Source: Pseudoxanthomonas sp. PXM02
GTDB taxonomy: Bacteria > Pseudomonadota > Gammaproteobacteria > Xanthomonadales > Xanthomonadaceae
Length of the DNA stretch: 64,000 bases
Direction: 5' to 3'
NCBI RefSeq assembly: GCF_014851805.1
Contig: NZ_JACVAK010000001.1
Coordinates: 806,001-870,000, forward strand
The notes beneath the pieces were generated by a model. It was given only the letters and a program-made list of their open reading frames with translations, had not been told where the DNA came from and did no database searches. The translations under genes were made by a program, and so were the position numbers. Positions 52,575 through 60,522 of the stretch are shown here, piece by piece. Every line of letters starts with the position of its first letter. Within the stretch, counting starts at the first letter, position 1.

Positions 52575-53054
52575 TCAGTGGTGATGGCCGCCGTCGCCGT
52601 GCACGTGGCCGTGCTCGATCTCTTCAGCGCTGGCTTCGCGCACTTCCACGATCTCGACGTCGAAGTGCAGGTCCTTGCCGGCCATCGGGTGGTTGAGGTC
52701 CACGTCCACCACGCTCATGCCGACCTTCTGGATGGTCACGGCGCGCGGACCGAAGTTGGTCTGCAGCACGACCTGCTGGCCCGGGATCAGGCGCTGGTTG
52801 CCGAAGTGCTTCTTGGGTACGCGCTGGGTCAGGCCGTCGCGACGCTCGCCGTAAGCATCGGCCGCCGCCACGTCCACACCGAAGCTCTCGCCGGCTTCGC
52901 GGTCCTGCATGGCGCTCTCCAGGCCCGGGATGATGTTGCCGTGGCCGATCAGGATCGCCAGCGGCTCACGGTCCTTCGAGCTTTCGATCGGCTCCTGGCC
53001 GGCTTCGGACACGGTGTAATGGAAACGGACGACGCTGTCTTTTGCGATTTTCAT
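52575..53054 (-). CDS. slyD: FKBP-type peptidyl-prolyl isomerase SlyD
   Basis: A 159-residue FKBP: MKIAKDSVVRFHYTVSEAGQ, then ILIGHGNIIPGLESAM with the inserted-flap chaperone domain (about 70-120). The C-terminal tail EIEHGHVHGDGGHHH is short but histidine-rich, compared with the long Cys/His tail of E. coli SlyD; metal binding is likely, and there is no Cys. The first ATG with homology is at 53054. Confidence 0.93.
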   Translation of the reverse strand: MKIAKDSVVRFHYTVSEAGQEPIESSKDREPLAILIGHGNIIPGLESAMQDREAGESFGVDVAAADAYGERRDGLTQRVPKKHFGNQRLIPGQQVVLQTNFGPRAVTIQKVGMSVVDVDLNHPMAGKDLHFDVEIVEVREASAEEIEHGHVHGDGGHHH

Positions 53055-53137
53055 GCGGGACTCTGGACGGGGCCTGCCGACCGGCAGGACAGGAGCGGCT
53101 TGTCGGCCGCAAGGGAATGCGGCGAAGATGCGCCGCG

Positions 53138-53695
53138 ATGAAGGCCCGACATTATCCCGGCTTGCCCGCGCCCGCGCCACTTCGGCCGTGGACCACCGCC
53201 CTGCTCTGCGCGAGCCTGCTGGCGCTGGCCGGCTGCGGCGGCTCCAAGCCGCAGGCCCGCAAGCCGTCCCCGCCCCCTGCCCAGCGCGACTGGCCGGTGG
53301 TGCAGGCCGAGGATCCCGCTGCGGCGACGTCCGTGCTGATGCGCGCGATCGGTCTGGTCGGCACGCCGTACCGGTATGGCGGCAACACCCCGGAATCGGG
53401 CTTCGACTGCAGCGGCCTGGTGACCTACGTGTATCGCGACATGCTGGACCTGCGCCTGCCGCGAACCTCGCGGGAGCTCGCGCAAGTCCAGGGGCCGAAG
53501 ATCGAGCCGCGCCGCCTGGCGCCGGCCGACCTCGTGTTCTTCGGCAGCAAAGGCACCGTGACCCATGTGGGCATCTATGTCGGCGAGGGCCGGTTCGTGC
53601 ATGCCCCGAGCACGGGGGGAACGGTCCGGCTGGACCACCTCGACGGCCCCTACTGGCGGGACCACTACAGCGGCGCGAAACGCGTCCTTCGTTAG
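53138..53695 (+). CDS. NlpC/P60 peptidoglycan hydrolase lipoprotein
   Basis: A 185-residue exported lipoprotein (LLALAGC, lipidation at C33) with a C40 peptidase domain from about 65: GTPYRYGGNTPESGFDCSG with nucleophile C91, HVGIYVGEGRFVHAPS with the catalytic His. It should cut D-Glu-meso-Dap bonds in peptidoglycan. It is divergent from slyD and followed by a paralogue. Confidence 0.9.
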   Translation: MKARHYPGLPAPAPLRPWTTALLCASLLALAGCGGSKPQARKPSPPPAQRDWPVVQAEDPAAATSVLMRAIGLVGTPYRYGGNTPESGFDCSGLVTYVYRDMLDLRLPRTSRELAQVQGPKIEPRRLAPADLVFFGSKGTVTHVGIYVGEGRFVHAPSTGGTVRLDHLDGPYWRDHYSGAKRVLR

Positions 53696-53731
53696 GATTC
53701 GGTCAACTCTGTGACAGCGAACATTCACACT

Positions 53732-53753
53732 TAACGAATAAATAACGATTTAT
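53732..53753. promoter_or_regulatory. AT-rich tandem repeat TAACGA with 11-base period
   Basis: TAACGAATAAA is directly followed by TAACGATTTAT: two TAACGA half-sites 11 bases apart in an unusually AT-rich stretch (about 53720-53760). It lies 62-83 bases before the second NlpC/P60 gene. A direct repeat with one-turn spacing suggests an activator site; the regulator is unknown. Confidence 0.4.
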
Positions 53754-53814
53754 GAACCAAATCAGGCCGATCAGCCGGCATTATCGCCCCTGACTTGTTA
53801 AATCCCTCCCGCGC

Positions 53815-54594
53815 GTGACGACCGACGACCTGCCGCCAGGCCAGCCAGCCGCCACCCACCGCCTGCCGCGGAGGGTTTCCCGACTCCTCATCAGCCTTGG
53901 CCTGTGCGCCATGGCGTCCGTTGTCCAGGCCCAGACTGCGCCTGCCGACGTCGACGCCGCGTCAACCCCGGCCTCCGCCGATGTCGTGACTGTGCCGGCC
54001 GCCCCGGCCAGCAAGTCCGTCACCGCCAGCGTCAAGGAAAAGGCCGCCGAGGCCGCCACCGCCACGCTGTCCGCCCTGCTCCCGCGCCTGGCCGCCAGCG
54101 ACACGCTGCCGCTGGTTGACCGTTCGGCCATGGTCGCCGGCGACATCAGCAAGCTGTTGGCCGCCTATGACCTGAGCAAGGAAGGCGTCGTCGCGCAGGA
54201 ACAGCAAGGCGGCAAAGTCCAGGTGGTCCTGCAGCGTGCGCTCGCCCTGATGGGGACGCCCTACCGCTGGGGTGGCACCTCGCCCGACAGCGGCTTCGAC
54301 TGCAGCGGCCTGGTCGGCTACGTCTTCCGCACTGCGCTCGGCATCGAACTGCCGCGCGTTTCCCGTGACATGGCCGCCAACGCTGACGCCGAACGCATCG
54401 GCACGCGCGAAGAACTGCGCCAGGGCGACCTGGTGTTCTTCGGCTTGAAGGGCCGCGTCAACCACGTCGGCATCTATGTCGGCGAAGGCCGATTCCTGCA
54501 CTCGCCGAGCAGCGGCAAGGACGTGCGCGTGGACAGCCTGATCACCGGCTACTGGGCCAATCGCTACCTGAGCGCCCGCCGCGTCGCGATGTAA
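53815..54594 (+). CDS. second NlpC/P60 peptidoglycan hydrolase
   Basis: A 259-residue protein starting at GTG with a signal peptide ending VVQAQ (cut near 39/40) and no lipobox. Residues 45-135 are an Ala/Val/Ser-rich linker, followed by a C40 domain: GTPYRWGGTSPDSGFDCSG with C163, NHVGIYVGEGRFLHSPS. It is clearly paralogous to the preceding lipoprotein but soluble in the periplasm and with a longer spacer. It ends at the terminator at 54622. Confidence 0.9.
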   Translation: MTTDDLPPGQPAATHRLPRRVSRLLISLGLCAMASVVQAQTAPADVDAASTPASADVVTVPAAPASKSVTASVKEKAAEAATATLSALLPRLAASDTLPLVDRSAMVAGDISKLLAAYDLSKEGVVAQEQQGGKVQVVLQRALALMGTPYRWGGTSPDSGFDCSGLVGYVFRTALGIELPRVSRDMAANADAERIGTREELRQGDLVFFGLKGRVNHVGIYVGEGRFLHSPSSGKDVRVDSLITGYWANRYLSARRVAM

Positions 54595-54621
54595 CGCGCC
54601 ACGCACGTTGCACGCATGCAG

Positions 54622-54650
54622 AAGGCCGCCACGTGCGGCCTTCGTGTTTT
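54622..54650 (+). terminator. rho-independent terminator of the second NlpC/P60 gene
   Basis: AAGGCCGC-CACGT-GCGGCCTT stem followed by CGTGTTTT, 27 bases after the stop. Confidence 0.8.
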
Positions 54651-54762
54651 CCGACTGCGATGCACCGCAGCTTGCGCGGCGCGAGGGATTGCGGCCATCC
54701 TCCGGATGCGCGTCGATCATCGCGCACCACCTGTCCGTTGCGCCGAAGGGGAGTCGTACGCG

Positions 54763-55632
54763 ATGCAGGCTTCACTGTTGACCAATCTGCTGTTGCCGCT
54801 GGCCCTGGGCATCATCATGCTCGGGCTGGGACTGGGACTGACGCTCGACGACTTCCGTCGCGTCGCGCGCTATCCACGCGCCGTGCTGATCGGCCTCGCC
54901 CTGCAGACCCTGGTGTTGCCGTGGGTCGCGTTCGGCCTGGCGATCGGATTCGGCCTGCCCGCCGAACTCGCCGTGGGCCTGATGCTGCTGGCCGCCTCGC
55001 CCGGTGGCGCCACGGCCAACATCTACAGCCACCTCGCACGCGGCGACGTCGCCCTCAACATCACCCTGACCGCGATCAACAGCCTGCTGTGCCTGCTGAC
55101 GCTGCCGGTGATCCTCAACCTGTCGCTGGAGTACTTCCTCGGTGCCGGCCAGTACGTGCCGCCGCCGACGAAGAAGGTGATCGAGGTGGCCGTGATCATC
55201 CTGCTCCCGGTCGCGATCGGCATGCTCATCCGCGCCAAGGCGGCGGGCTTCGCCGCGCGCGCCGAGAAACCCATCCGCCTGCTGTCGGTCCTGGTGCTGG
55301 CGCTGCTGGTCGTGGCCGCGGTCGTGCAGGAATGGGAAACGCTGGCCACCTACTTCGCCATCGTCGGCCTGGCCTGCCTGCTGTTCAACGTCATCAGCAT
55401 GGGCGCCGGCTACGTCGCGCCGTTGGCCTTGCGGCTGCCCAAGAAGCAGGCCATCGCCATTGCGATGGAGATCGGCATCCACAACGGCACGCTGGCGATC
55501 TTCATCGCGCTCAACGTGCTGCAGAACCCCACCGTCTCGGTGCCTGCCGCGGTCTACAGCCTGTTGATGTTCGTCACCGCGGCCGTGTTCGCGTGGTGGG
55601 TATCGCGCGGTGCGCGCGACGCCACCGCCTAG
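54763..55632 (+). CDS. bile-acid:sodium symporter-family transporter
   Basis: A 289-residue protein of the BASS/SBF family with nine or ten membrane helices. LLAASPGGATANIYSHLARGDVALNITLTAINS (about 84-116) and MEIGIHNGTLAIFIA (about 241-255) are the crossover signature motifs that form the sodium sites. The ATG at 54763 follows AAGGGGAG. The substrate is unknown; organic acids are more likely than bile acids in such bacteria. Its stop codon shares CTAG with the convergent GNAT gene. Confidence 0.9.
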   Translation: MQASLLTNLLLPLALGIIMLGLGLGLTLDDFRRVARYPRAVLIGLALQTLVLPWVAFGLAIGFGLPAELAVGLMLLAASPGGATANIYSHLARGDVALNITLTAINSLLCLLTLPVILNLSLEYFLGAGQYVPPPTKKVIEVAVIILLPVAIGMLIRAKAAGFAARAEKPIRLLSVLVLALLVVAAVVQEWETLATYFAIVGLACLLFNVISMGAGYVAPLALRLPKKQAIAIAMEIGIHNGTLAIFIALNVLQNPTVSVPAAVYSLLMFVTAAVFAWWVSRGARDATA

Positions 55633-56060
55633 CGGTTCGAATCCGGACCGCGCGCCACGTAGGCCATGCTGATGGATGCGGGCGCCGTGTCGGCGAACCC
55701 GAACTGCGCGTAGAGATGCCTGGCCTCGCCGTCGGCGATCAGCATGACGTAGGCGGACTCCGGCGCATTCGCGCGCAGCCATGCGTCCAGCGCTGCCATG
55801 ATGCGCTTGCCCAGGCCCTGCCCTTGGTACTCGCGTTGCACGGCGATATCCACGACGGCGAACACGGTACCGTTGTCGCCGACCACGCGCCCCATGCCGA
55901 TCACCTCGCCCGCCTTCAGCAGGCTGACGCCGTACAGGGTGTTTGCCAGACCGCGCACCGCGGCCTCGTGCGACTTGGGCGACAGGCCGGTCTGGACGCG
56001 GAGGCGACGATAGGTTGTCGCGTCAGGGAAGGATTCGACCAGCGTGATCCCGTCGCTCAT
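55629..56060 (-). CDS. GNAT-family N-acetyltransferase
   Basis: A 143-residue single-domain acetyltransferase. VDIAVQREYQGQGLGKRIMAALDAWL (about 70-95) is the acetyl-CoA-binding motif A, and the HLYAQFGF segment is the late motif. The substrate is unknown. The ATG overlaps the stop of the dicarboxylate symporter gene by four bases. Confidence 0.87.
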   Translation of the reverse strand: MSDGITLVESFPDATTYRRLRVQTGLSPKSHEAAVRGLANTLYGVSLLKAGEVIGMGRVVGDNGTVFAVVDIAVQREYQGQGLGKRIMAALDAWLRANAPESAYVMLIADGEARHLYAQFGFADTAPASISMAYVARGPDSNR

Positions 56061-57334
56061 GACGTCGACGCAGCATCATCCCCAAGGCCCACGTTGCTGG
56101 ACGCGCGTTCGTAGACCTCGCGATCCAGCAGGCCGGTTTCCTTCGCCACCAGTACCGGTACCAGCATCTGGCCGGTGACATTGGTCATCGTGCGCATCAT
56201 GTCGAGGATGCGGTCGATCGCCACCAGCAGGCCGATGCCTTCCAGCGGCAGGTTGGCCGCGCTCAACACCAGGGTGACCATCACTGTCGCCGTGCCCGGC
56301 ACGCCGGCGGTGCCAAAGCTGCCCAGCACCGAGGCCAGCAGGATGACGAAGTACTGGTTCATCGACAGGTCCAGCCCGAAGTACTGGGCAACGAAGATCG
56401 ATGTCAGTGCCGGATAGATCGCGCCGCAGCCGTCCATCTTGATGCTGGCGCCCAGCGGCACCGCGAACGCGGCGTAATCCTTGTCCACGCCCAGGTTGTG
56501 GGTGACGCTGCGCAACGCCACCGGCATCGACGCGAACGACGACGAACTGACGAACGCCACTTGCATGCCGGGCGCCGCGCCACGGAAGAACTTCCACGGA
56601 TTCAGGCCATGCGCCAGCAGCAGGCTGCCGTAGACCACGATGATGTGCAGTGCGCACGCTAGGTACAGCGCGCCGATATAACTGCCCAGCGGCAGCAGTT
56701 TCTCGAATCCGTACGTGCCGACCAGGCTGCCGATCAGGCCGAACGTGCCGATCGGGGTCACTTCCAGCACGAAGCGCGTGACCTGCACCATGGTGTCGCT
56801 GGCCTCGCCCGCCAGCTTGCGCAGGCCCGCACTGCGTTCGCCCAGCTTGACCAGCGCGAAGCCCACCAGCCCGGCGAAGAAGATGACCTGTAGGATCTTG
56901 CCTTCGGTCAGCGCCTTGAACGGATTCGCCGGCACGATGTCGAGCAGCACCTGCACGGGTGTGGGGACCTCGCGCACCTGGTAGTCCGGCGCCATCATCA
57001 AGCCGGTGAGACCCTTGCCCGGCTGCACGATCCAGCCCACCGACAAGCCCACGCACACGGCCAGCGCCGCGGTGATGGCGAACCAGAGGAAAGTGCGCCC
57101 GCCCAATGCCGCGACCGACTTCTGTCCGTGCAGGCTGGACACGGCATTGATCACCGCGAAGAACACCAGCGGCACCGCGATCATCTTGATCAGGGTGACG
57201 TAGAGATCGCCCAACGGCTTGAGCCAGATGCCTGCGGCTGGCCCCATCAGCCAGCCCGCCAGTGCGCCCAGCACGAAGCCGGCGACGACGCGCTGCCAGA
57301 ACGGGATCTTCAACCAGGCCGAGACCAGCTTCAT
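56057..57334 (-). CDS. dicarboxylate/amino acid:cation symporter (DAACS)
   Basis: A 425-residue GltP/DctA-type transporter: eight helices and two re-entrant loops. VSSSSFASMPVALRS is the serine-rich HP1 signature; PLGASIKMDGCGAIYPAL is the TM7 motif, reading KMDG where NMDG is common; GTAGVPGTATVMVTLVL is HP2. It imports C4-dicarboxylates or glutamate/aspartate with cations; which one is not readable. Confidence 0.92.
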   Translation of the reverse strand: MKLVSAWLKIPFWQRVVAGFVLGALAGWLMGPAAGIWLKPLGDLYVTLIKMIAVPLVFFAVINAVSSLHGQKSVAALGGRTFLWFAITAALAVCVGLSVGWIVQPGKGLTGLMMAPDYQVREVPTPVQVLLDIVPANPFKALTEGKILQVIFFAGLVGFALVKLGERSAGLRKLAGEASDTMVQVTRFVLEVTPIGTFGLIGSLVGTYGFEKLLPLGSYIGALYLACALHIIVVYGSLLLAHGLNPWKFFRGAAPGMQVAFVSSSSFASMPVALRSVTHNLGVDKDYAAFAVPLGASIKMDGCGAIYPALTSIFVAQYFGLDLSMNQYFVILLASVLGSFGTAGVPGTATVMVTLVLSAANLPLEGIGLLVAIDRILDMMRTMTNVTGQMLVPVLVAKETGLLDREVYERASSNVGLGDDAASTS

Positions 57335-57417
57335 CCAGACGACTCACAAAAGTGGACGCGACACCTTAGCCCAAGCCCCGGCGGGCGGCGACCCTGCACG
57401 CGGAATACCGGGTGTCA

Positions 57418-57446
57418 TGAACAGGACACTGCACGGCCGGCATAAT
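57418..57446 (+). promoter_or_regulatory. possible sigma-70-type promoter of the alkaline phosphatase gene
   Basis: TGAACA (57418-57423, four of six to consensus) and CATAAT (57441-57446, five of six) are separated by 17 bases, 28 bases before the start codon. No phosphate-box repeat is evident. Confidence 0.4.
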
Positions 57447-57473
57447 GACGCGTCCGCACTCCCCCGGTTCCCC

Positions 57474-59180
57474 ATGCGCCTGCGCTCCTTCGTATCGCCG
57501 CTTGCCGGCATGACTCTGCTCACTGCACTGGCCGGCTGCGCCAGCACGTCAACGTCCACATCGCCTTCACGCACGTCCGCGCTGCACATCGACGTCCCCG
57601 CGGTCACGCACCCGCAGGGCGAGACACCGCAGTGGTGGTATCGCAATGGTGCGGCCAAGGCCGCGGCGAATGGCGCCATGCAGGGCCGCGCGAAGAACGT
57701 CATCGTCTTCCTCGGTGACGGCATGAGCCTGACCACCGTGGCCGCCGCGCGCATCTTCGAAGGCCAGCGCAAGGGCACGCCGGGTGAAGAGAACCTGCTG
57801 AGCTGGGAGCGCTTCCCGCATACCGCCTTCAGCAAGACCTACAACACCGATTCGCAGACGCCCGACTCCGCCGGCACGATGACGGCGGTCGCGACCGGCG
57901 TGAAGTCGCATATGGGCGCCATCGGCGTCTCGGCCGGCCGCAAGGGCGAGTGCACGCCCGATGGCAGCAAGGACCTGCTCAGCTGGCTGACGCTGGCCGA
58001 CAGCGCCGGGCTGGCCACCGGCATCGTCACCACCGCGCGCATCACCCATGCGACGCCCGCCGCGACGTATGCGCACGTCTCGCATCGCGACTGGGAAAAC
58101 GACACCGACCTGCCGCCCGAGGCCATCGAGGCCGGCTGCAAGGACATCGCGCAGCAACTGCTGGCAGCCGCACGCTTCGGACACGGCCCCACCGTGGCAC
58201 TGGGTGGCGGTCGCGGCGAATTCCTGCCGATCGACGTGCGCGATCCCGAAGAAGACGACAAGGTCGGTCAGCGCCTCGACGGCCGCAACCTGGTCGCCGA
58301 ATGGCAGCAAGCGCATCCGCAAGGTGCCTACGTGTGGAACACGCAGCAACTCGAAGCGGCCGCCAACGCACCGCAACTGCTGGGCCTGTTCGAGTACGAC
58401 CACATGCAGTTCGAACATGACCGTCGCAAGGACGACCAGGGCGAGCCGTCGCTGGCAGAACTGACGCGCGTCGCCATCCGCAACCTGTCGCGCAACAAGG
58501 AAGGCTTCGTGCTGCTGGTGGAAGGCGCGCGCATCGACCACGCCAACCATTACGGCAACGCTTACCGCGCACTCGACGAGACGGTCGCGATGTCGGACGC
58601 CGTACAAGCCGCGGTCGATGCGACCTCGCGCGACGACACGCTGATCCTCGTGACCGCCGATCACTCGCACACGCTCAACTTCGTCGGCTACCCGGTCCGC
58701 GGCAATCCGATCCTTGGCAAGGTCCGCGGCCAGGGCGGCGAAGACGACACGCCGGGCGACCTCGCCCGCGACCAGAACGGCCAGACCTTCACCACGCTGA
58801 CCTACGCCAACGGCCCGGGCTACACCGGCGCCAGCAACCGCCAACCAGCAGGTCCGAAGCATTTCCTGCACGCGCCGAGCAGCGTCGAGCCGTCGGAAGG
58901 CCGACCGGATCTGACCCATGTCGACACCGAGCATCCCGACTACCTGCAGGAAGCGCTGGTGCCGCTGAAGTCGGAATCGCACGGCGGCGAAGACGTCGGC
59001 ATCTGGGCCATCGGCCCCGGCAGCGACGCGGTGCGCGGCACCGTCGAGCAGAACACGATCTACCACTTCGTCGTTCAGGCGACACCGGCGCTGCGTGCAC
59101 GCCTGTGCGCCGCGGGGACGTGCGACACGAATGGTGTGCCGGTCGAGTTGCCCAAGCCGGTGGACTTCGAGAAGAAGTAA
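57474..59180 (+). CDS. alkaline phosphatase lipoprotein
   Basis: A 568-residue PhoA-superfamily enzyme exported as a lipoprotein (LAGC, lipidation at C22). The metal-binding Asp is D82 in FLGDGMS (the usual motif is DGMG), the phosphorylated Ser is S132 in TPDSAGTMTAVATGVKS, and TADHSHTL supplies late zinc ligands. It releases phosphate from esters in the periplasm or at the surface. The ATG at 57474 is the first giving a full lipoprotein signal, though without a clear ribosome-binding site. Confidence 0.92.
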   Translation: MRLRSFVSPLAGMTLLTALAGCASTSTSTSPSRTSALHIDVPAVTHPQGETPQWWYRNGAAKAAANGAMQGRAKNVIVFLGDGMSLTTVAAARIFEGQRKGTPGEENLLSWERFPHTAFSKTYNTDSQTPDSAGTMTAVATGVKSHMGAIGVSAGRKGECTPDGSKDLLSWLTLADSAGLATGIVTTARITHATPAATYAHVSHRDWENDTDLPPEAIEAGCKDIAQQLLAAARFGHGPTVALGGGRGEFLPIDVRDPEEDDKVGQRLDGRNLVAEWQQAHPQGAYVWNTQQLEAAANAPQLLGLFEYDHMQFEHDRRKDDQGEPSLAELTRVAIRNLSRNKEGFVLLVEGARIDHANHYGNAYRALDETVAMSDAVQAAVDATSRDDTLILVTADHSHTLNFVGYPVRGNPILGKVRGQGGEDDTPGDLARDQNGQTFTTLTYANGPGYTGASNRQPAGPKHFLHAPSSVEPSEGRPDLTHVDTEHPDYLQEALVPLKSESHGGEDVGIWAIGPGSDAVRGTVEQNTIYHFVVQATPALRARLCAAGTCDTNGVPVELPKPVDFEKK

Positions 59181-59190
59181 GGTGAGCACC

Positions 59191-59210
59191 GCTCCGGCCA
59201 ACACCGGAGC
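59191..59210 (+). terminator. hairpin after alkaline phosphatase gene
   Basis: GCTCCGG-CCAACA-CCGGAGC, a seven-base-pair stem ten bases after the stop, without a T run, so termination is uncertain. Confidence 0.45.
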
Positions 59211-59216
59211 ACGTGG

Positions 59217-59340
59217 ATCAGAACGGCTTCGCCAGCACCGCGCCACGACCAGAAAGAAGCGCCGCGATTGAAAGCGCGTCGCAACGCGCCGTCATACCCT
59301 CGAACGAACGGGAGGGAATCAGAACGGTTTCGCCAGCACC
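59217..59340. repeat. 23-base direct repeat of the hemJ 3' end
   Basis: 59217-59239 matches 59318-59340 at 22 of 23 bases. The second copy is the hemJ stop and its last codons (VLAKPF); the first is a detached copy of the same end about 100 bases beyond the gene. Confidence 0.8.
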
Positions 59341-59735
59341 AACCAGATCACGGCGATCAATGCGAACAGTGGCAATTCGTTGAACCACTTCAACGCCGTC
59401 GGCGAAGGCAGCGACTTGCCTTTCGCCACGCCTTTCAGCCACCGGCCGGTGACGATGAAGTGCGCCAGGATCAGCGCGACGAGCGTCAGCTTGGCGTGCA
59501 GCCAGCCGCCGCTGATGCCGAAGTAGAACCACAGCACGCCGCCCAGGATCACCGCGATGCCGAACATGCTGTGGCCGAAGCCGTAGAGGCGGCGGCCCAT
59601 CAACAGCAGGCGCGCCTGCACGTCGGGCTGTCCGGTCGTCTCGGCCAGGTTGACCAGGATGCGCGGCAGGTAGAAGACCGTCGCCATCCAGGCGATGACG
59701 AAGACGAGATGGAAGGTCTTGACCCACAGGTACAT
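59319..59735 (-). CDS. hemJ: HemJ-type protoporphyrinogen oxidase (UPF0093)
   Basis: A 138-residue membrane protein with four helices. MYLWVKTFHLVFVIAWMATVFYLPR carries the conserved H9 of HemJ, and MGRRLYGFGHSMFGIAV and WLHAKLTLVALILAHF follow the family pattern. HemJ oxidises protoporphyrinogen IX in heme synthesis where HemG and HemY are lacking. A much longer frame upstream is antisense to the methyltransferase gene and is rejected. Confidence 0.88.
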   Translation of the reverse strand: MYLWVKTFHLVFVIAWMATVFYLPRILVNLAETTGQPDVQARLLLMGRRLYGFGHSMFGIAVILGGVLWFYFGISGGWLHAKLTLVALILAHFIVTGRWLKGVAKGKSLPSPTALKWFNELPLFALIAVIWLVLAKPF

Positions 59736-59834
59736 GCGGCTGGCTCCGTCTGGCTGCGCGGGATGGCGTGCGGTGCATAGGATAGCGCGCCGCATCGCGT
59801 AAGCTTCCCGCCTTTCCGCACCCCGGGCACGCGC

Positions 59835-60443
59835 ATGACCAAGCAGTACGACGCCGACTACTTCCAACGCTGGTATCGCGACGGCGACATCGGTGGCGCC
59901 CCTCGCCTCGCGCGCAAGGTGGCGTTGGCGGTCGCGGTGGCCGAGTACCACCTGGAGCGCCCCATCCGCACGGTGCTGGACATCGGCTGCGGCGAAGGCG
60001 CATGGCGCGGGCCGCTGCTGAAGCTGCGACCGAAGCTGCAGTACCTCGGCTTCGACGCCAGCGAATACGCCGTCCGCCGTTTCGGCCGCACCCGCAACCT
60101 GCACTACGCACGCTTCGAGGACTTCCAGTACCTGCGTCCCTGCGAGCCCGCCGACCTGCTGGTGTGTTCTGACGTGCTGCATTACGTGCCGACGCGGGAA
60201 CTGAAGCGCGGCCTGCCCGGCCTGGCCGAACTGTGCGGCGGCGTGGCGTTCCTGGAGACGTTCGCGAAAGAAGACGAGTTCGAGGGCGACCATGATGGCT
60301 TCCAGCCACGCAAGGCGGCCTGGTACCGGCAGGCCCTCAATGGCGAGGGCTTTCAGTCGATCGGCAACCACTGCTGGCTGGGTCCCCGCTTGGCGGGGGA
60401 TGTCGCGGTACTGGAGGCGGCGGATTATCGGCCGATAACCTGA
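59835..60443 (+). CDS. class I SAM-dependent methyltransferase
   Basis: A 202-residue protein with the SAM-binding motif TVLDIGCGEGAWRG near 46-59, followed by YLGFDASEYAV (acidic ribose-binding D) and ADLLVCSDVLHYVP as motif IV. No recognition domain reveals the substrate. It is divergent from hemJ and 80 bases before the PHB depolymerase gene. Confidence 0.85.
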   Translation: MTKQYDADYFQRWYRDGDIGGAPRLARKVALAVAVAEYHLERPIRTVLDIGCGEGAWRGPLLKLRPKLQYLGFDASEYAVRRFGRTRNLHYARFEDFQYLRPCEPADLLVCSDVLHYVPTRELKRGLPGLAELCGGVAFLETFAKEDEFEGDHDGFQPRKAAWYRQALNGEGFQSIGNHCWLGPRLAGDVAVLEAADYRPIT

Positions 60444-60522
60444 ACAGGCCACGCGCGGCGACCCCGGCTTTCCGGTATGCTGCGGCGCAGCACCACGCAC
60501 CAAAAGTGGGATTCGGACCGCC

